Below are positions 1-5,081 of a DNA stretch of 6,068 nt, one piece after another. A program made the position numbers and the translations under genes. Origin of the DNA: JAAEQG01 sp023133475 (GTDB lineage: Bacteria > Planctomycetota > Phycisphaerae > UBA1845); NCBI GenBank assembly GCA_030631415.1, contig DAOVLE010000269.1, positions 1 through 6,068 on the forward strand. The letters run 5' to 3'. Under the pieces are notes generated by a model. The model made no database searches, was not told the DNA's origin, and worked only from the letters and a program-made list of their open reading frames with translations. Positions within the stretch are counted from its first letter, which is position 1; each line of letters begins with the position of its first letter.

Positions 1-141
1 TCATGAACGCAGAGACGCAGAGAACGCAGAGAAAAACGCGGAGAGATGAGGATAAAGGGGGGAGAGAGTCGAAACCGGGCAACGCCGCCAACCCCGCATT
101 TTCTCCATTCTCAATTCATCACGTCTCCCATCCCCCCATTT
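1..141 (+). repeat. Left copy of 141-bp inverted terminal repeat
   Basis: Bases 1-141 are the exact reverse complement of 5928-6068, and the two copies stop matching at base 142 (c here, t in the complemented right copy). The first part is a short-period purine-rich motif built on ACGCAGAG and AACGCAGAG units. A unique-looking core follows, and the copy ends in a pyrimidine-rich tract. Open frames run through it (MNAETQRTQR...), but they are low complexity, appear in several frames and occur identically at both window ends, so I regard them as non-coding. Repeats of this ACGCAGAG type are, to my knowledge, common intergenic repeats in planctomycete and related genomes. The identity boundary probably reflects assembly (see findings), so the true repeat may be longer or may diverge outside the window. 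Confidence 0.9.
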
Positions 142-142
142 C

Positions 143-163
143 CCATTTTCCATTTTCCATTTT
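143..163 (+). repeat. CCATTTT tandem heptamer tract
   Basis: Three perfect head-to-tail copies of the heptamer CCATTTT lie immediately inside the left terminal repeat. The corresponding zone at the right end (about 5889-5930) holds a diverged AAAATGG series with interrupted units. The two ends therefore share an ancestral low-complexity tract that has drifted in unit number and sequence. Confidence 0.75.
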
Positions 164-191
164 CTCACCCCTCTCACAGTATTGCTATACT
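162..191 (+). promoter_or_regulatory. Candidate extended -10 promoter for the yjbQ-family gene
   Basis: The hexamer TATACT at 186-191 is preceded by TGC, giving an extended -10 (TGnTATACT). A weak -35 (TTCTCA, 162-167) sits 18 bp upstream. A start site near 198 would give a leader of about 53 nt before the ATG at 251. The match is by eye to the general sigma70 consensus, so this is an inference. Confidence 0.4.
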
Positions 192-250
192 ACACCGATG
201 CACAGATACTGGGGGTTCTCGGAGAAGCAGGAGCAGAGTTACAGGGATTT

Positions 251-661
251 ATGATGACCAATCGCATCACCATCCGCACACAGGGGCAGGGGCTTTATGA
301 GATCACCGCGGAGGTGGCGGTGGTGGTGCATAGTGCAAGGTGTAGCCATGGGCTGTGCACGGTGATGGTGCAGCACACTTCCGCCAGCCTGCTCATCCAG
401 GAGAACGCCGACCCGGCGGTGCGGCGCGATCTGGAGTGCTGGCTCAACCGGCTGGTGCCGGAGGACGACCCGCTGTACACCCATACGGCGGAAGGCCCTG
501 ATGATATGCCCTCACACATCAAAACCGCCCTTACCGCCACGACCCTGTCGATCCCGATCATCGACGGGCGTCTGGGCTTGGGCACTTGGCAGGGCATCTA
601 CCTGTGGGAGCATCGCCGCCGCGGCTCAGCCCGCAAGTGTCTTGTGTATGTCATGCCGTAG
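251..661 (+). CDS. yjbQ: YjbQ/UPF0047 family protein (secondary thiamine-phosphate synthase-like)
   Basis: This 136-residue protein has the length and the hallmark blocks of the UPF0047/YjbQ family: HTSASLLIQENADP at residues 42-55, VRRDLE at 57-62, EGPDDMPSHIK at 81-91 and the C-terminal LGTWQGIYLWEHR at 110-122. The conserved His and Glu residues (H42, H78, H89, E120, H121) are those expected around the family's metal and ligand pocket. E. coli YjbQ has weak thiamine-phosphate synthase activity, but the physiological role of the family is unsettled, so a thiamine function here is only family-based. I chose ATG 251 because family homology begins a few residues later and GGGA at 244-247 could serve as a weak ribosome site; ATG 254 is nearly as good. 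The frame stays open upstream to TTG 182, but that part overlaps the promoter. The TAG stop (659-661) is formed by the first bases of a palindromic repeat. It is the only plus-strand gene and converges on the adenylate kinase gene. Confidence 0.93.
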   Translation: MMTNRITIRTQGQGLYEITAEVAVVVHSARCSHGLCTVMVQHTSASLLIQENADPAVRRDLECWLNRLVPEDDPLYTHTAEGPDDMPSHIKTALTATTLSIPIIDGRLGLGTWQGIYLWEHRRRGSARKCLVYVMP

Positions 662-792
662 GGCGGGTTCCACCCGCCGCGCCACTAATAAGTCCAAAGT
701 CCCTGGTCCAAAGTCCAAAGTTAGAAACCAGCGGGACTTTGGACCTTGGACTTTGGACTCGTCCCCGACTGGTGGGTTCCACCCACCCTACG
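657..792. repeat. Nested palindromic (MITE/REP-like) element between convergent genes
   Basis: The edges are inverted: CGTAGGGCGGGT begins at 657 and its near complement ACCCACCCTACG ends at 792, with one mismatch in 12. Each edge is itself a small palindrome (GGCGGGTTCCACCCGCC at 663-679; GGTGGGTTCCACCCACC at 771-787). Between them lies a large fold-back at 691-759. The element fills the whole space between the convergent yjbQ-family and adenylate kinase genes. It could act as a bidirectional transcription block, though it has no clear U tract. It belongs to the same family as the repeats at 2628-2664, 4580-4636 and 5813-5866. No coding capacity for mobility is present. Confidence 0.8.
691..759. 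repeat. 26-bp stem fold-back built from AGTCCAAAGTCC units
   Basis: The arm 691-716 pairs with 734-759 at 24 of 26 positions, with the two adjacent mismatches in the middle and a 17-nt loop (717-733). Each arm is made of short TCCAAAG-type sub-repeats. RNA from either strand would form a very stable hairpin. It lies inside the 657-792 element and may be an independent repeat inserted in, or carried by, it. Confidence 0.85.
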
Positions 793-806
793 TTCGATCA
801 TCCGGG

Positions 807-1415
807 TTAAATCTTGCCGGGCACCGCTGAGACCAGCACTTCGGCGATATCACGCAAGACCGCCAGCGGCGGTTGATCCGCGTTGATTTTGCTGATCAAT
901 TGGCTGTCCAAGGTGTTGAGCACCGGCGTGGTTTCGGCTTCGTAAACCTCGATCCGCTTTCGGATCACGCTTTCGTCGGCATCGTCAGGCCTGTTGGATT
1001 TCAGTGCCCGCCCTTTGAGACGTTTTACCAGAATCTCCTGGTCCTCGATGCACAGGTGTATCACCCGCAGAACCTCGATCAACTCCCGAAGCAGCTCGAC
1101 CTGGCTGGGGGTTCGCGGGATGCCGTCGAGCAGCAATACGTGATAGCCCGGTCGCAACGTGCCGGCCGTCGCCAGCTTCTCTGCGTGCAGCTTCCAAACT
1201 CGCACGGTCAACTCGTCGGGGACCAGCAGCCCCTTCGTCGAGTAGGACAAGAACTCCTTCCCGATGTCGCTCTGCTTGTCCAGTGCCCTGAAGATGTCCC
1301 CCATAGCCAGGTGCAACAGGTTCGGCATACCGTTCAACACCTCACCCTGAGTGCCTTTGCCGCAGCCGGGATACCCGAACAGCAAAACCGCTTTGTATTT
1401 CGCCGTGTTCGACAC
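807..1415 (-). CDS. adk: Adenylate kinase family nucleoside monophosphate kinase
   Basis: The predicted protein has 202 residues and transfers phosphate from ATP to a nucleoside monophosphate, most likely AMP, in the cytoplasm. Visible motifs are the P-loop GYPGCGKG (14-21), MGDIFR (38-43, in place of the usual STGDxxR), the NMP-binding DGIPRT (97-102, usual DGFPRT), and the LID and arginine region RLKGR (132-136) followed by NRPDDADE (141-148) and RKR (152-154). The lid is short, with no zinc-binding cysteines. The start is GTG at 1415 because a strong AGGAAAGGAG ribosome site lies just upstream and homology begins a few residues in; the longer frame from 1451 would bury that site in coding sequence. 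The gene follows the parvulin lipoprotein gene by 65 bp on the same strand. It is not in the usual secY-adk ribosomal context, so it may be a second adenylate kinase. UMP/CMP specificity cannot be excluded from sequence alone. Confidence 0.88.
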   Translation of the reverse strand: MSNTAKYKAVLLFGYPGCGKGTQGEVLNGMPNLLHLAMGDIFRALDKQSDIGKEFLSYSTKGLLVPDELTVRVWKLHAEKLATAGTLRPGYHVLLLDGIPRTPSQVELLRELIEVLRVIHLCIEDQEILVKRLKGRALKSNRPDDADESVIRKRIEVYEAETTPVLNTLDSQLISKINADQPPLAVLRDIAEVLVSAVPGKI

Positions 1416-1421
1416 GGTGGT

Positions 1422-1431
1422 CTCCTTTCCT
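1422..1431 (-). promoter_or_regulatory. Strong Shine-Dalgarno fixing the GTG start of the kinase
   Basis: Read on the minus strand this is AGGAAAGGAG, ending 6 nt before GTG 1415. It is the best ribosome site in the window and decides the non-ATG start. Its strength contrasts with the weak or absent sites before most other genes here. Confidence 0.85.
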
Positions 1432-1448
1432 GAGTTTCGGTTCTTCAG

Positions 1449-1470
1449 CACCGGGCTTGCAGGCCCGGTG
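1449..1470 (-). repeat. Perfect 8-bp hairpin between the lipoprotein and kinase genes
   Basis: CACCGGGC (1449-1456) pairs perfectly with GCCCGGTG (1463-1470) around a 6-nt loop. It begins 10 bp past the parvulin stop codon and precedes the kinase ribosome site. No U tract follows on the minus strand, so it is not a good intrinsic terminator. A role in mRNA stability or partial attenuation, or a short repeat insertion, fits better. Confidence 0.65.
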
Positions 1471-1480
1471 ATTCGCTTGC

Positions 1481-2551
1481 TTAACCCGGCCCCCGCGTAT
1501 GGTGGGGATGTTTGCGTTGGAACTCATCAGCCAACACCGGGTCAAGAATCTCAATCTCCGCCTGTTGCAGCAGGGTTTGCTGCAACTGCTGCATAGCCGG
1601 CCCGGTCAGGCGCCGGCGCAGCCGACTTTCCAACTCGTCGCGGGCCTCTTGGAACGAAGCACTCTCGGGTGGGTAGCGTTCCTCGACTTTCAGTATGTGA
1701 AACCACTCGTCCACTCGCAGAGCGGCGGAGTGCTGCCCGGGCTCCAACTCGAACGCAACAGCCCGCATCAGTGCCGGAACGTCCTCATCCTCCCGCGAAA
1801 ACACCCTAAGCAAACCGCCGGACGGCGCCGTATTGGGGTTGGCGCTGTAACGCCGGGCCAACTCGGCAAAGCCCGCACCTCCGTCGGCAAGCTGCGTGAC
1901 CAGTCGTTCGGCTTCGGCGAAAGTCGCCACCTGGATGTGGCGGGCCTTGACCCGCCGGCCGTAGGCTCGCTCGAACTCCACCCGCAATTGCTCGTCGGTG
2001 AAGCGCATCTCGCACTCCACGATTTTCCGCAGGTAGGCATTGCGACGCATCCCCAACATGTATTCGGCATGTGAGATGTTCCGGGTGGATAGAATTTGCT
2101 CGAGCAAACGCTTACCCGCCGCAAGATTAACCGGGGTGTTCTCTTCCGCCGGCAGGGGGCTAAGCAACCGGCGCAACGACCGGTCGTACTCTGCATCAAT
2201 GTCCGCCTTGGAAATGGCCAGCCCCCGAGCGTCAACCTCACACCGGGCGCCCTGGAGAACGATGATCTGCTCCAACACGCCGACCCCGTGGCTGCGGAGC
2301 AACAGGTTGACAATCCGGTCCCGGGAGATTGATTCCCCGTCAACGATAGCGATGGGTATGCCGGGGTGATTGGGGGCGGCCTGGTTGGTATTCATCTGCG
2401 GATGTGCGGGGTTTCCTGCGTCGGCGTGCTCCCATGCCTGAGTCACTTGCACGCCGTCGTCTTGGTTCCGAGCGTGGCATCCGCCAAGGATTACAACACC
2501 AATCGCCATCGCCCCCCAGGTTGATAAGGTCCTCAAGCTATTCATCGCCAC
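1481..2551 (-). CDS. Parvulin/PpiC-type peptidyl-prolyl isomerase lipoprotein (SurA/PrsA-like)
   Basis: This 356-residue protein is likely an exported, lipid-anchored foldase. The N-terminus has a hydrophobic stretch (about 12-22) ending in the lipobox LGGC with the acylated Cys at 25. A Gln/Asn/Pro/His-rich linker (about 26-64) follows, then a SurA-N-like helical region (about 65-195, IAIVDGESISRDRIVNLLL...) and the rotamase domain (about 200-290). Rotamase signatures are ARHIQV (203-208), FAELARRYS (228-236), SGGLL (244-248), AFELEPGQHS (266-275) and FHILKVEE (284-291). A coiled-coil-prone Gln-rich C-terminus follows. In the last conserved block the usual Gly before the second His is replaced (DEWFHI). 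The frame opens with GTG 2551; ATG 2545, two codons in, is equally possible and would not change the lipobox. Neither has a good ribosome site, the nearest GAGGA being about 15 nt away. A sigma70-like promoter lies upstream, and the kinase gene follows on the same strand. Confidence 0.88.
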   Translation of the reverse strand: MAMNSLRTLSTWGAMAIGVVILGGCHARNQDDGVQVTQAWEHADAGNPAHPQMNTNQAAPNHPGIPIAIVDGESISRDRIVNLLLRSHGVGVLEQIIVLQGARCEVDARGLAISKADIDAEYDRSLRRLLSPLPAEENTPVNLAAGKRLLEQILSTRNISHAEYMLGMRRNAYLRKIVECEMRFTDEQLRVEFERAYGRRVKARHIQVATFAEAERLVTQLADGGAGFAELARRYSANPNTAPSGGLLRVFSREDEDVPALMRAVAFELEPGQHSAALRVDEWFHILKVEERYPPESASFQEARDELESRLRRRLTGPAMQQLQQTLLQQAEIEILDPVLADEFQRKHPHHTRGPG

Positions 2552-2590
2552 ATACCGGACACACGATCCTCAATTAGCCGCAGCCCGGTG

Positions 2591-2619
2591 ACGATATCAG
2601 CCGCACACCTCCACGTCAA
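2591..2619 (-). promoter_or_regulatory. Sigma70-like promoter for the lipoprotein-kinase unit
   Basis: On the minus strand TTGACG (2619-2614) is followed after exactly 17 bp by TATCGT (2596-2591), matching the -35 at 5/6 and the -10 at 4/6. Transcription would start near 2584, 33-39 nt before the candidate start codons. The -35 box sits about 9 bp from the palindromic repeat at 2628-2664, which would separate this unit from coaX. Found by eye. Confidence 0.5.
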
Positions 2620-2627
2620 CAGAGGTG

Positions 2628-2664
2628 GGTGGGTGGAACCTCGCGGAGCGAGGTGGAACCCACC
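2628..2664. repeat. Palindromic repeat after coaX (variant of the GGGTTCCACCC family)
   Basis: The sequence folds as 7 bp (2628-2634 with 2658-2664), a 3x3 internal loop, then 6 bp (2638-2643 with 2649-2654) around a 5-nt loop. It contains GGTGGAACC twice in direct orientation, at 2632-2640 and 2652-2660. It begins 16 bp past the coaX stop codon in the direction of transcription and could stop coaX transcripts, although no U tract follows. Its GGTGGGTTCCACC core links it to the elements at 657-792, 4580-4636 and 5813-5866. Confidence 0.75.
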
Positions 2665-2680
2665 ATTCAGGGCCAGGAAC

Positions 2681-3511
2681 TCACTCCCCCGGCGGTGAAT
2701 TAAGATGCTTAACATAGGCATGCCCGACGCCGTACAGGCACAGGTCGGTCACCACCGTGTCTATGAAATCGCAATGCTCCGCCATCATCGCGGCGTCCCC
2801 GCCGGTGGCAACAACATAAGGCCAGCGATTCAACCGGGCGGCGAATCCCTCCACCAGACCACGAACCGCCCCCGCCATACCGTAGCAAATCCCGCTGCAA
2901 ATCGCCTCGGTGGTGTCCTTGCCCACCGGATGCTCGGGGAACCGCGCCGATACCACCGGAAGGGCTGAGGTGTGGTTGCCCAACGCCACAGCCTGCAAAC
3001 GCAAACCCGGCAAAATGGCTCCGCCCTGAAACACCCCGTCGTCATCCACCAGGTCCACCGTCACCGCGGTGCCGAAGTCCACCACCGTGCAACCGCCTCC
3101 GACCTTCGCATAAGCCGCCGCCGCGGAACATACTCGGTCTATCCCCACCGCCTCCGGATCATTCACCGCCAACCGCAAAGGGCGAAACACATCACGCCCA
3201 ACCACCAGAGCCTTCAGCCCTAACGCATCGCTGATGGCTTGTTCCGCCCGCTCCAGGGCATCCGGAACCACACAGGCAACGACGGCGGCAGCCAGATCAG
3301 CCTTCCGGGAATTCGGCACCAAACCACGCAGAGCGGCATCCAAACCCGTCCAATCTTCATGGTCGATACGCACAACCCCCGCCACCCCCTCGTCCGACCA
3401 GACTCCCAGGTGCAACGAGCTATTGCCGATGTCCACCACCACCAGACCCGTCGATCGGTCAGTATCCAAAGAAGGCGCTTCCTTGTTCTTGTCATCTGGC
3501 GATGCAATCAT
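2681..3511 (-). CDS. coaX: Type III pantothenate kinase
   Basis: CoaX phosphorylates pantothenate with ATP in the first step of coenzyme A synthesis, in the cytoplasm. The 276-residue product shows the ASKHA-fold motifs of the type III family: DIGNSS (27-32, phosphate loop), the pantothenate and catalytic block GIDR (123-126, whose Asp is the expected general base), DFGTAVTVDLV (145-154), GGAILPGLRL (163-172), and TGGDA (236-240) near the C-terminus. Length is slightly above the usual 255-260 because of a charged N-terminal extension of about 20 residues before the first beta strand. The ATG at 3511 overlaps the obg stop in the sequence ATGA (3508-3511), which supports this start and suggests translational coupling to obg. 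Unlike type I and II kinases, the family usually resists CoA feedback and needs a monovalent cation. Many genomes place coaX beside birA; here it follows obg. Confidence 0.95.
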   Translation of the reverse strand: MIASPDDKNKEAPSLDTDRSTGLVVVDIGNSSLHLGVWSDEGVAGVVRIDHEDWTGLDAALRGLVPNSRKADLAAAVVACVVPDALERAEQAISDALGLKALVVGRDVFRPLRLAVNDPEAVGIDRVCSAAAAYAKVGGGCTVVDFGTAVTVDLVDDDGVFQGGAILPGLRLQAVALGNHTSALPVVSARFPEHPVGKDTTEAICSGICYGMAGAVRGLVEGFAARLNRWPYVVATGGDAAMMAEHCDFIDTVVTDLCLYGVGHAYVKHLNSPPGE

Positions 3512-4563
3512 GAGTGGTCAACCATATGCGGGGGCCGGCCTGGATCGGGCTCCGGCAGCGGTTCCCGACGGTCCTCTGCCACGTATTCCCAGATTCGTTC
3601 GCCGAGCGTGCCCACGTTTTTCCCGGTCACCGCACTGATGCCCAGAACCTTGCAGCCGATCTCCGCCTCAAGCTCGGCACACGGGTCGGTGTCACCACAC
3701 CACAAATCCAGCTTGTTGATTACGACCAGCTCGGGCTTATCCGCCAACGCTGGGCTGTAGCTTGCCAGCTCACCGCGGATGATCCGGTAAGCCTCGGCGG
3801 GACCCGGGCTTGAATCGTCCGGGGCAACGTCGATCAGATGCAGAATGACCCGCGTCCGCTCGATATGGCGTAGAAAAGTATCTCCCAGCCCTTCGCCACG
3901 ATGTGCACCCTCGATCAGACCGGGGAGGTCCGCCATCACGAACCGCCGATAGCCGGCCAGCTCGACGATCCCCAGTTGCGGCTTCAGCGTGGTGAAGGGG
4001 TAGTCGGCGATTTTGGGGCGGGCTTTGGACACCCGCGACAGCAGCGTGCTCTTGCCGGCATTGGGCAGCCCGACCAGCCCCACATCGGCGATGAGCTTGA
4101 GTTCCAACCGCAACCACCGTTCTTCACCGGGTTCTCCCGGTTCCGCTTCCCGGGGGGTTTGGTTGGTGGGGGTGGCGAAGAACTTATTGCCTCGCCCGCC
4201 TCGCCCGCCGCAGGCCACGCACACCGAATCTCCCGCATTGGCCAGGTCCTTCAGCAGAATCTCGCTGTCACGGTCGTACACCAGGGTTCCCGCCGGAAGG
4301 TGAATGTGCAAATCCTCACTGCCGGCCCCGGTCATATTCTTGCCCATCCCTGGGCGACCGCGACCAGCCTTCCAGTGGTGTTTGCCCTTGAAGTCCAGGA
4401 GTGTGTCCACGCCGGCAGTAGCCACCAGCACGACACTGCCGCCATTACCACCATCGCCCCCGTCAGGGCCGCCGCGGGGCAGAAAACGCTCGCGCCGTAA
4501 ACTGACGCAGCCGTTCCCGCCGTCACCAGCCTTGCAGTAAACCTCCGCCTCGTCGATGAACAC
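3508..4563 (-). CDS. obg: Obg/CgtA ribosome-assembly GTPase
   Basis: Obg binds the large ribosomal subunit and couples its maturation to GTP and stress state. Residue numbers run from GTG 4563 (351 residues). The N-terminal glycine-rich Obg fold spans about 1-155, with AGDGGNGC (12-19) and RGGPDGGDGGNGG (30-42). The GTPase domain follows: G1 GLPNAGKST (165-173), switch I FTT (190-192), G3 DLPG (212-215), G4 NKLD (283-286) and G5 SAVTG (310-314). The optional C-terminal OCT domain is absent; the protein ends in a proline-rich tail of about 20 residues. The start at 4563 matches the family's usual M-F-x-D-E opening. GTG 4578 would add five residues and lies only two bases from a palindromic repeat. 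No clear Shine-Dalgarno is visible, only GGTGG. The gene follows rpmA, with a probable terminator and a repeat between them, and overlaps coaX by 4 bp. Confidence 0.96.
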   Translation of the reverse strand: MFIDEAEVYCKAGDGGNGCVSLRRERFLPRGGPDGGDGGNGGSVVLVATAGVDTLLDFKGKHHWKAGRGRPGMGKNMTGAGSEDLHIHLPAGTLVYDRDSEILLKDLANAGDSVCVACGGRGGRGNKFFATPTNQTPREAEPGEPGEERWLRLELKLIADVGLVGLPNAGKSTLLSRVSKARPKIADYPFTTLKPQLGIVELAGYRRFVMADLPGLIEGAHRGEGLGDTFLRHIERTRVILHLIDVAPDDSSPGPAEAYRIIRGELASYSPALADKPELVVINKLDLWCGDTDPCAELEAEIGCKVLGISAVTGKNVGTLGERIWEYVAEDRREPLPEPDPGRPPHMVDHS

Positions 4564-4579
4564 TCGATCACCACCCACC

Positions 4580-4636
4580 GTAGGGCGGGTTCCACCCGCC
4601 GCCCTATGTCACGAAGGCGGGTAGAACCCGCCCTAC
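4580..4636. repeat. 57-bp palindromic element in the obg leader
   Basis: The 21-bp ends (4580-4600 and 4616-4636) are inverted copies differing at one position. Both begin GTAGGGCGGGTT when read inward, and the left arm contains the self-palindrome GGCGGGTTCCACCCGCC (4584-4600). A 15-bp centre (4601-4615) separates the arms. The element ends 17 bp from the chosen obg start codon, so unless obg has a promoter very close to its start, its mRNA carries this hairpin in its leader. It is the cleanest copy of the family in the window. Confidence 0.88.
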
Positions 4637-4648
4637 AACTCAAAACCA

Positions 4649-4677
4649 ATCAGCGCCGCCCAATCAGTACCGCGACC
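4649..4677. repeat. Short dispersed motif ATCAGTnCCGCGACC
   Basis: ATCAGTACCGCGACC at 4663-4677 matches 5797-5811 at 14 of 15 positions, and a partial copy (ATCAGCGCCGC) lies at 4649-4659. Both full copies sit close to a GGGCGGGTTCCACCC palindrome, so the motif may be a flank that travels with that repeat or a second short repeat family. No function is evident. Confidence 0.5.
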
Positions 4678-4710
4678 GTGAGGAAGCGGCCATCCGTCCC
4701 CCACTGCAAT

Positions 4711-4741
4711 ACAAAAGCAAGGATGGCCCCAAGGGCCACCC
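4711..4741 (-). terminator. Probable intrinsic terminator downstream of rpmA
   Basis: Read on the minus strand, GGGTGGCCC (4741-4733) pairs with GGGCCATCC (4729-4721) across a TTG loop. The stem has nine pairs, one of them G-U. The run TTGCTTTTGT follows immediately. The wobble pair forms only in minus-strand RNA (it is an A-C mismatch on the other strand), which fits the direction of rpmA. The hairpin starts 32 nt past the rpmA stop. If efficient, it would uncouple rpmA from obg; if leaky, it would lower obg output relative to L27. Confidence 0.6.
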
Positions 4742-4773
4742 TCCAATGCTGGAACCTATTGTCTAGCAAATGG

Positions 4774-5019
4774 TTATTGCTTGACAGGGTCGATTCGGAT
4801 CATGCGCCCTTGAAAACGCACGGTTCCGTCAGTCAAGGCAAAAAGAGTATCATCGCGCCCTCGGCCTACGTGCCGACCGGGTTTGAATGGGGTGCCACAT
4901 TGCCGGACGAGGATGGTGCCGGTGGTGACGAGTTCACCACCATAACGCTTTACGCCTCGAAACTGAGGGTTGCTGTCACGACCATTTCGAGTGGCACCCT
5001 GGCCTTTTTTGTGTGCCAT
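4774..5019 (-). CDS. rpmA: 50S ribosomal protein bL27
   Basis: This 81-residue protein is bL27, a large-subunit protein whose flexible N-terminus reaches the peptidyl-transferase centre. It opens with the canonical MAHKKGQGATRNGRDSNPQF and continues with GVKRYGGE (22-29), ILVRQ (36-40) and VGRGRDDTLFAL (51-62). There is no cleavable N-terminal extension of the Firmicutes kind. One oddity is Cys 41 where the family usually has Arg (ILVRQRGT). ATG 5019 is supported by GGAGA (5027-5031 on the plus strand) 7 nt upstream and by the family start. In most bacteria rplU (bL21) lies directly upstream; here a secreted-protein gene ends 62 bp away. That 62-bp gap is AT-rich but shows no confident promoter or terminator, so read-through from the upstream gene is possible. 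Confidence 0.97.
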   Translation of the reverse strand: MAHKKGQGATRNGRDSNPQFRGVKRYGGELVTTGTILVRQCGTPFKPGRHVGRGRDDTLFALTDGTVRFQGRMIRIDPVKQ

Positions 5020-5081
5020 ATGTTGTTCTCCAACTTATTGATATTCAATCACTTGTAATCCAAACGGGAACTCGCAAGCAA

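Noticed and set aside
3..254. Possible small protein MNAETQRTQR... at each end
   Set aside because: Low complexity, repeat-encoded, overlapping frames open at once, and identical in both inverted repeats.
873..1433. Plus-strand 186-codon open frame opposite the kinase
   Set aside because: Antisense shadow of a gene with clear adenylate kinase motifs and a strong ribosome site.
1499..2074. Plus-strand 191-codon open frame opposite the parvulin gene
   Set aside because: Antisense shadow in a GC-rich gene; no family resemblance and no ribosome site.
2542..2553. Minimal upstream frame ATG-TGG-CGA-TGA overlapping the lipoprotein start
   Set aside because: Three codons with no ribosome site at usable spacing; likely chance, although the ATGA overlap with ATG 2545 is neat.
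3901..4500. Plus-strand 199-codon open frame opposite obg
   Set aside because: The minus strand has complete Obg motifs; the plus-strand frame is explained by GC-rich codon bias.
5020..5081. Promoter for rpmA in the AT-rich gap
   Set aside because: A TATCAA-like -10 exists but no acceptable -35 lies at 16-18 bp; too weak to list.
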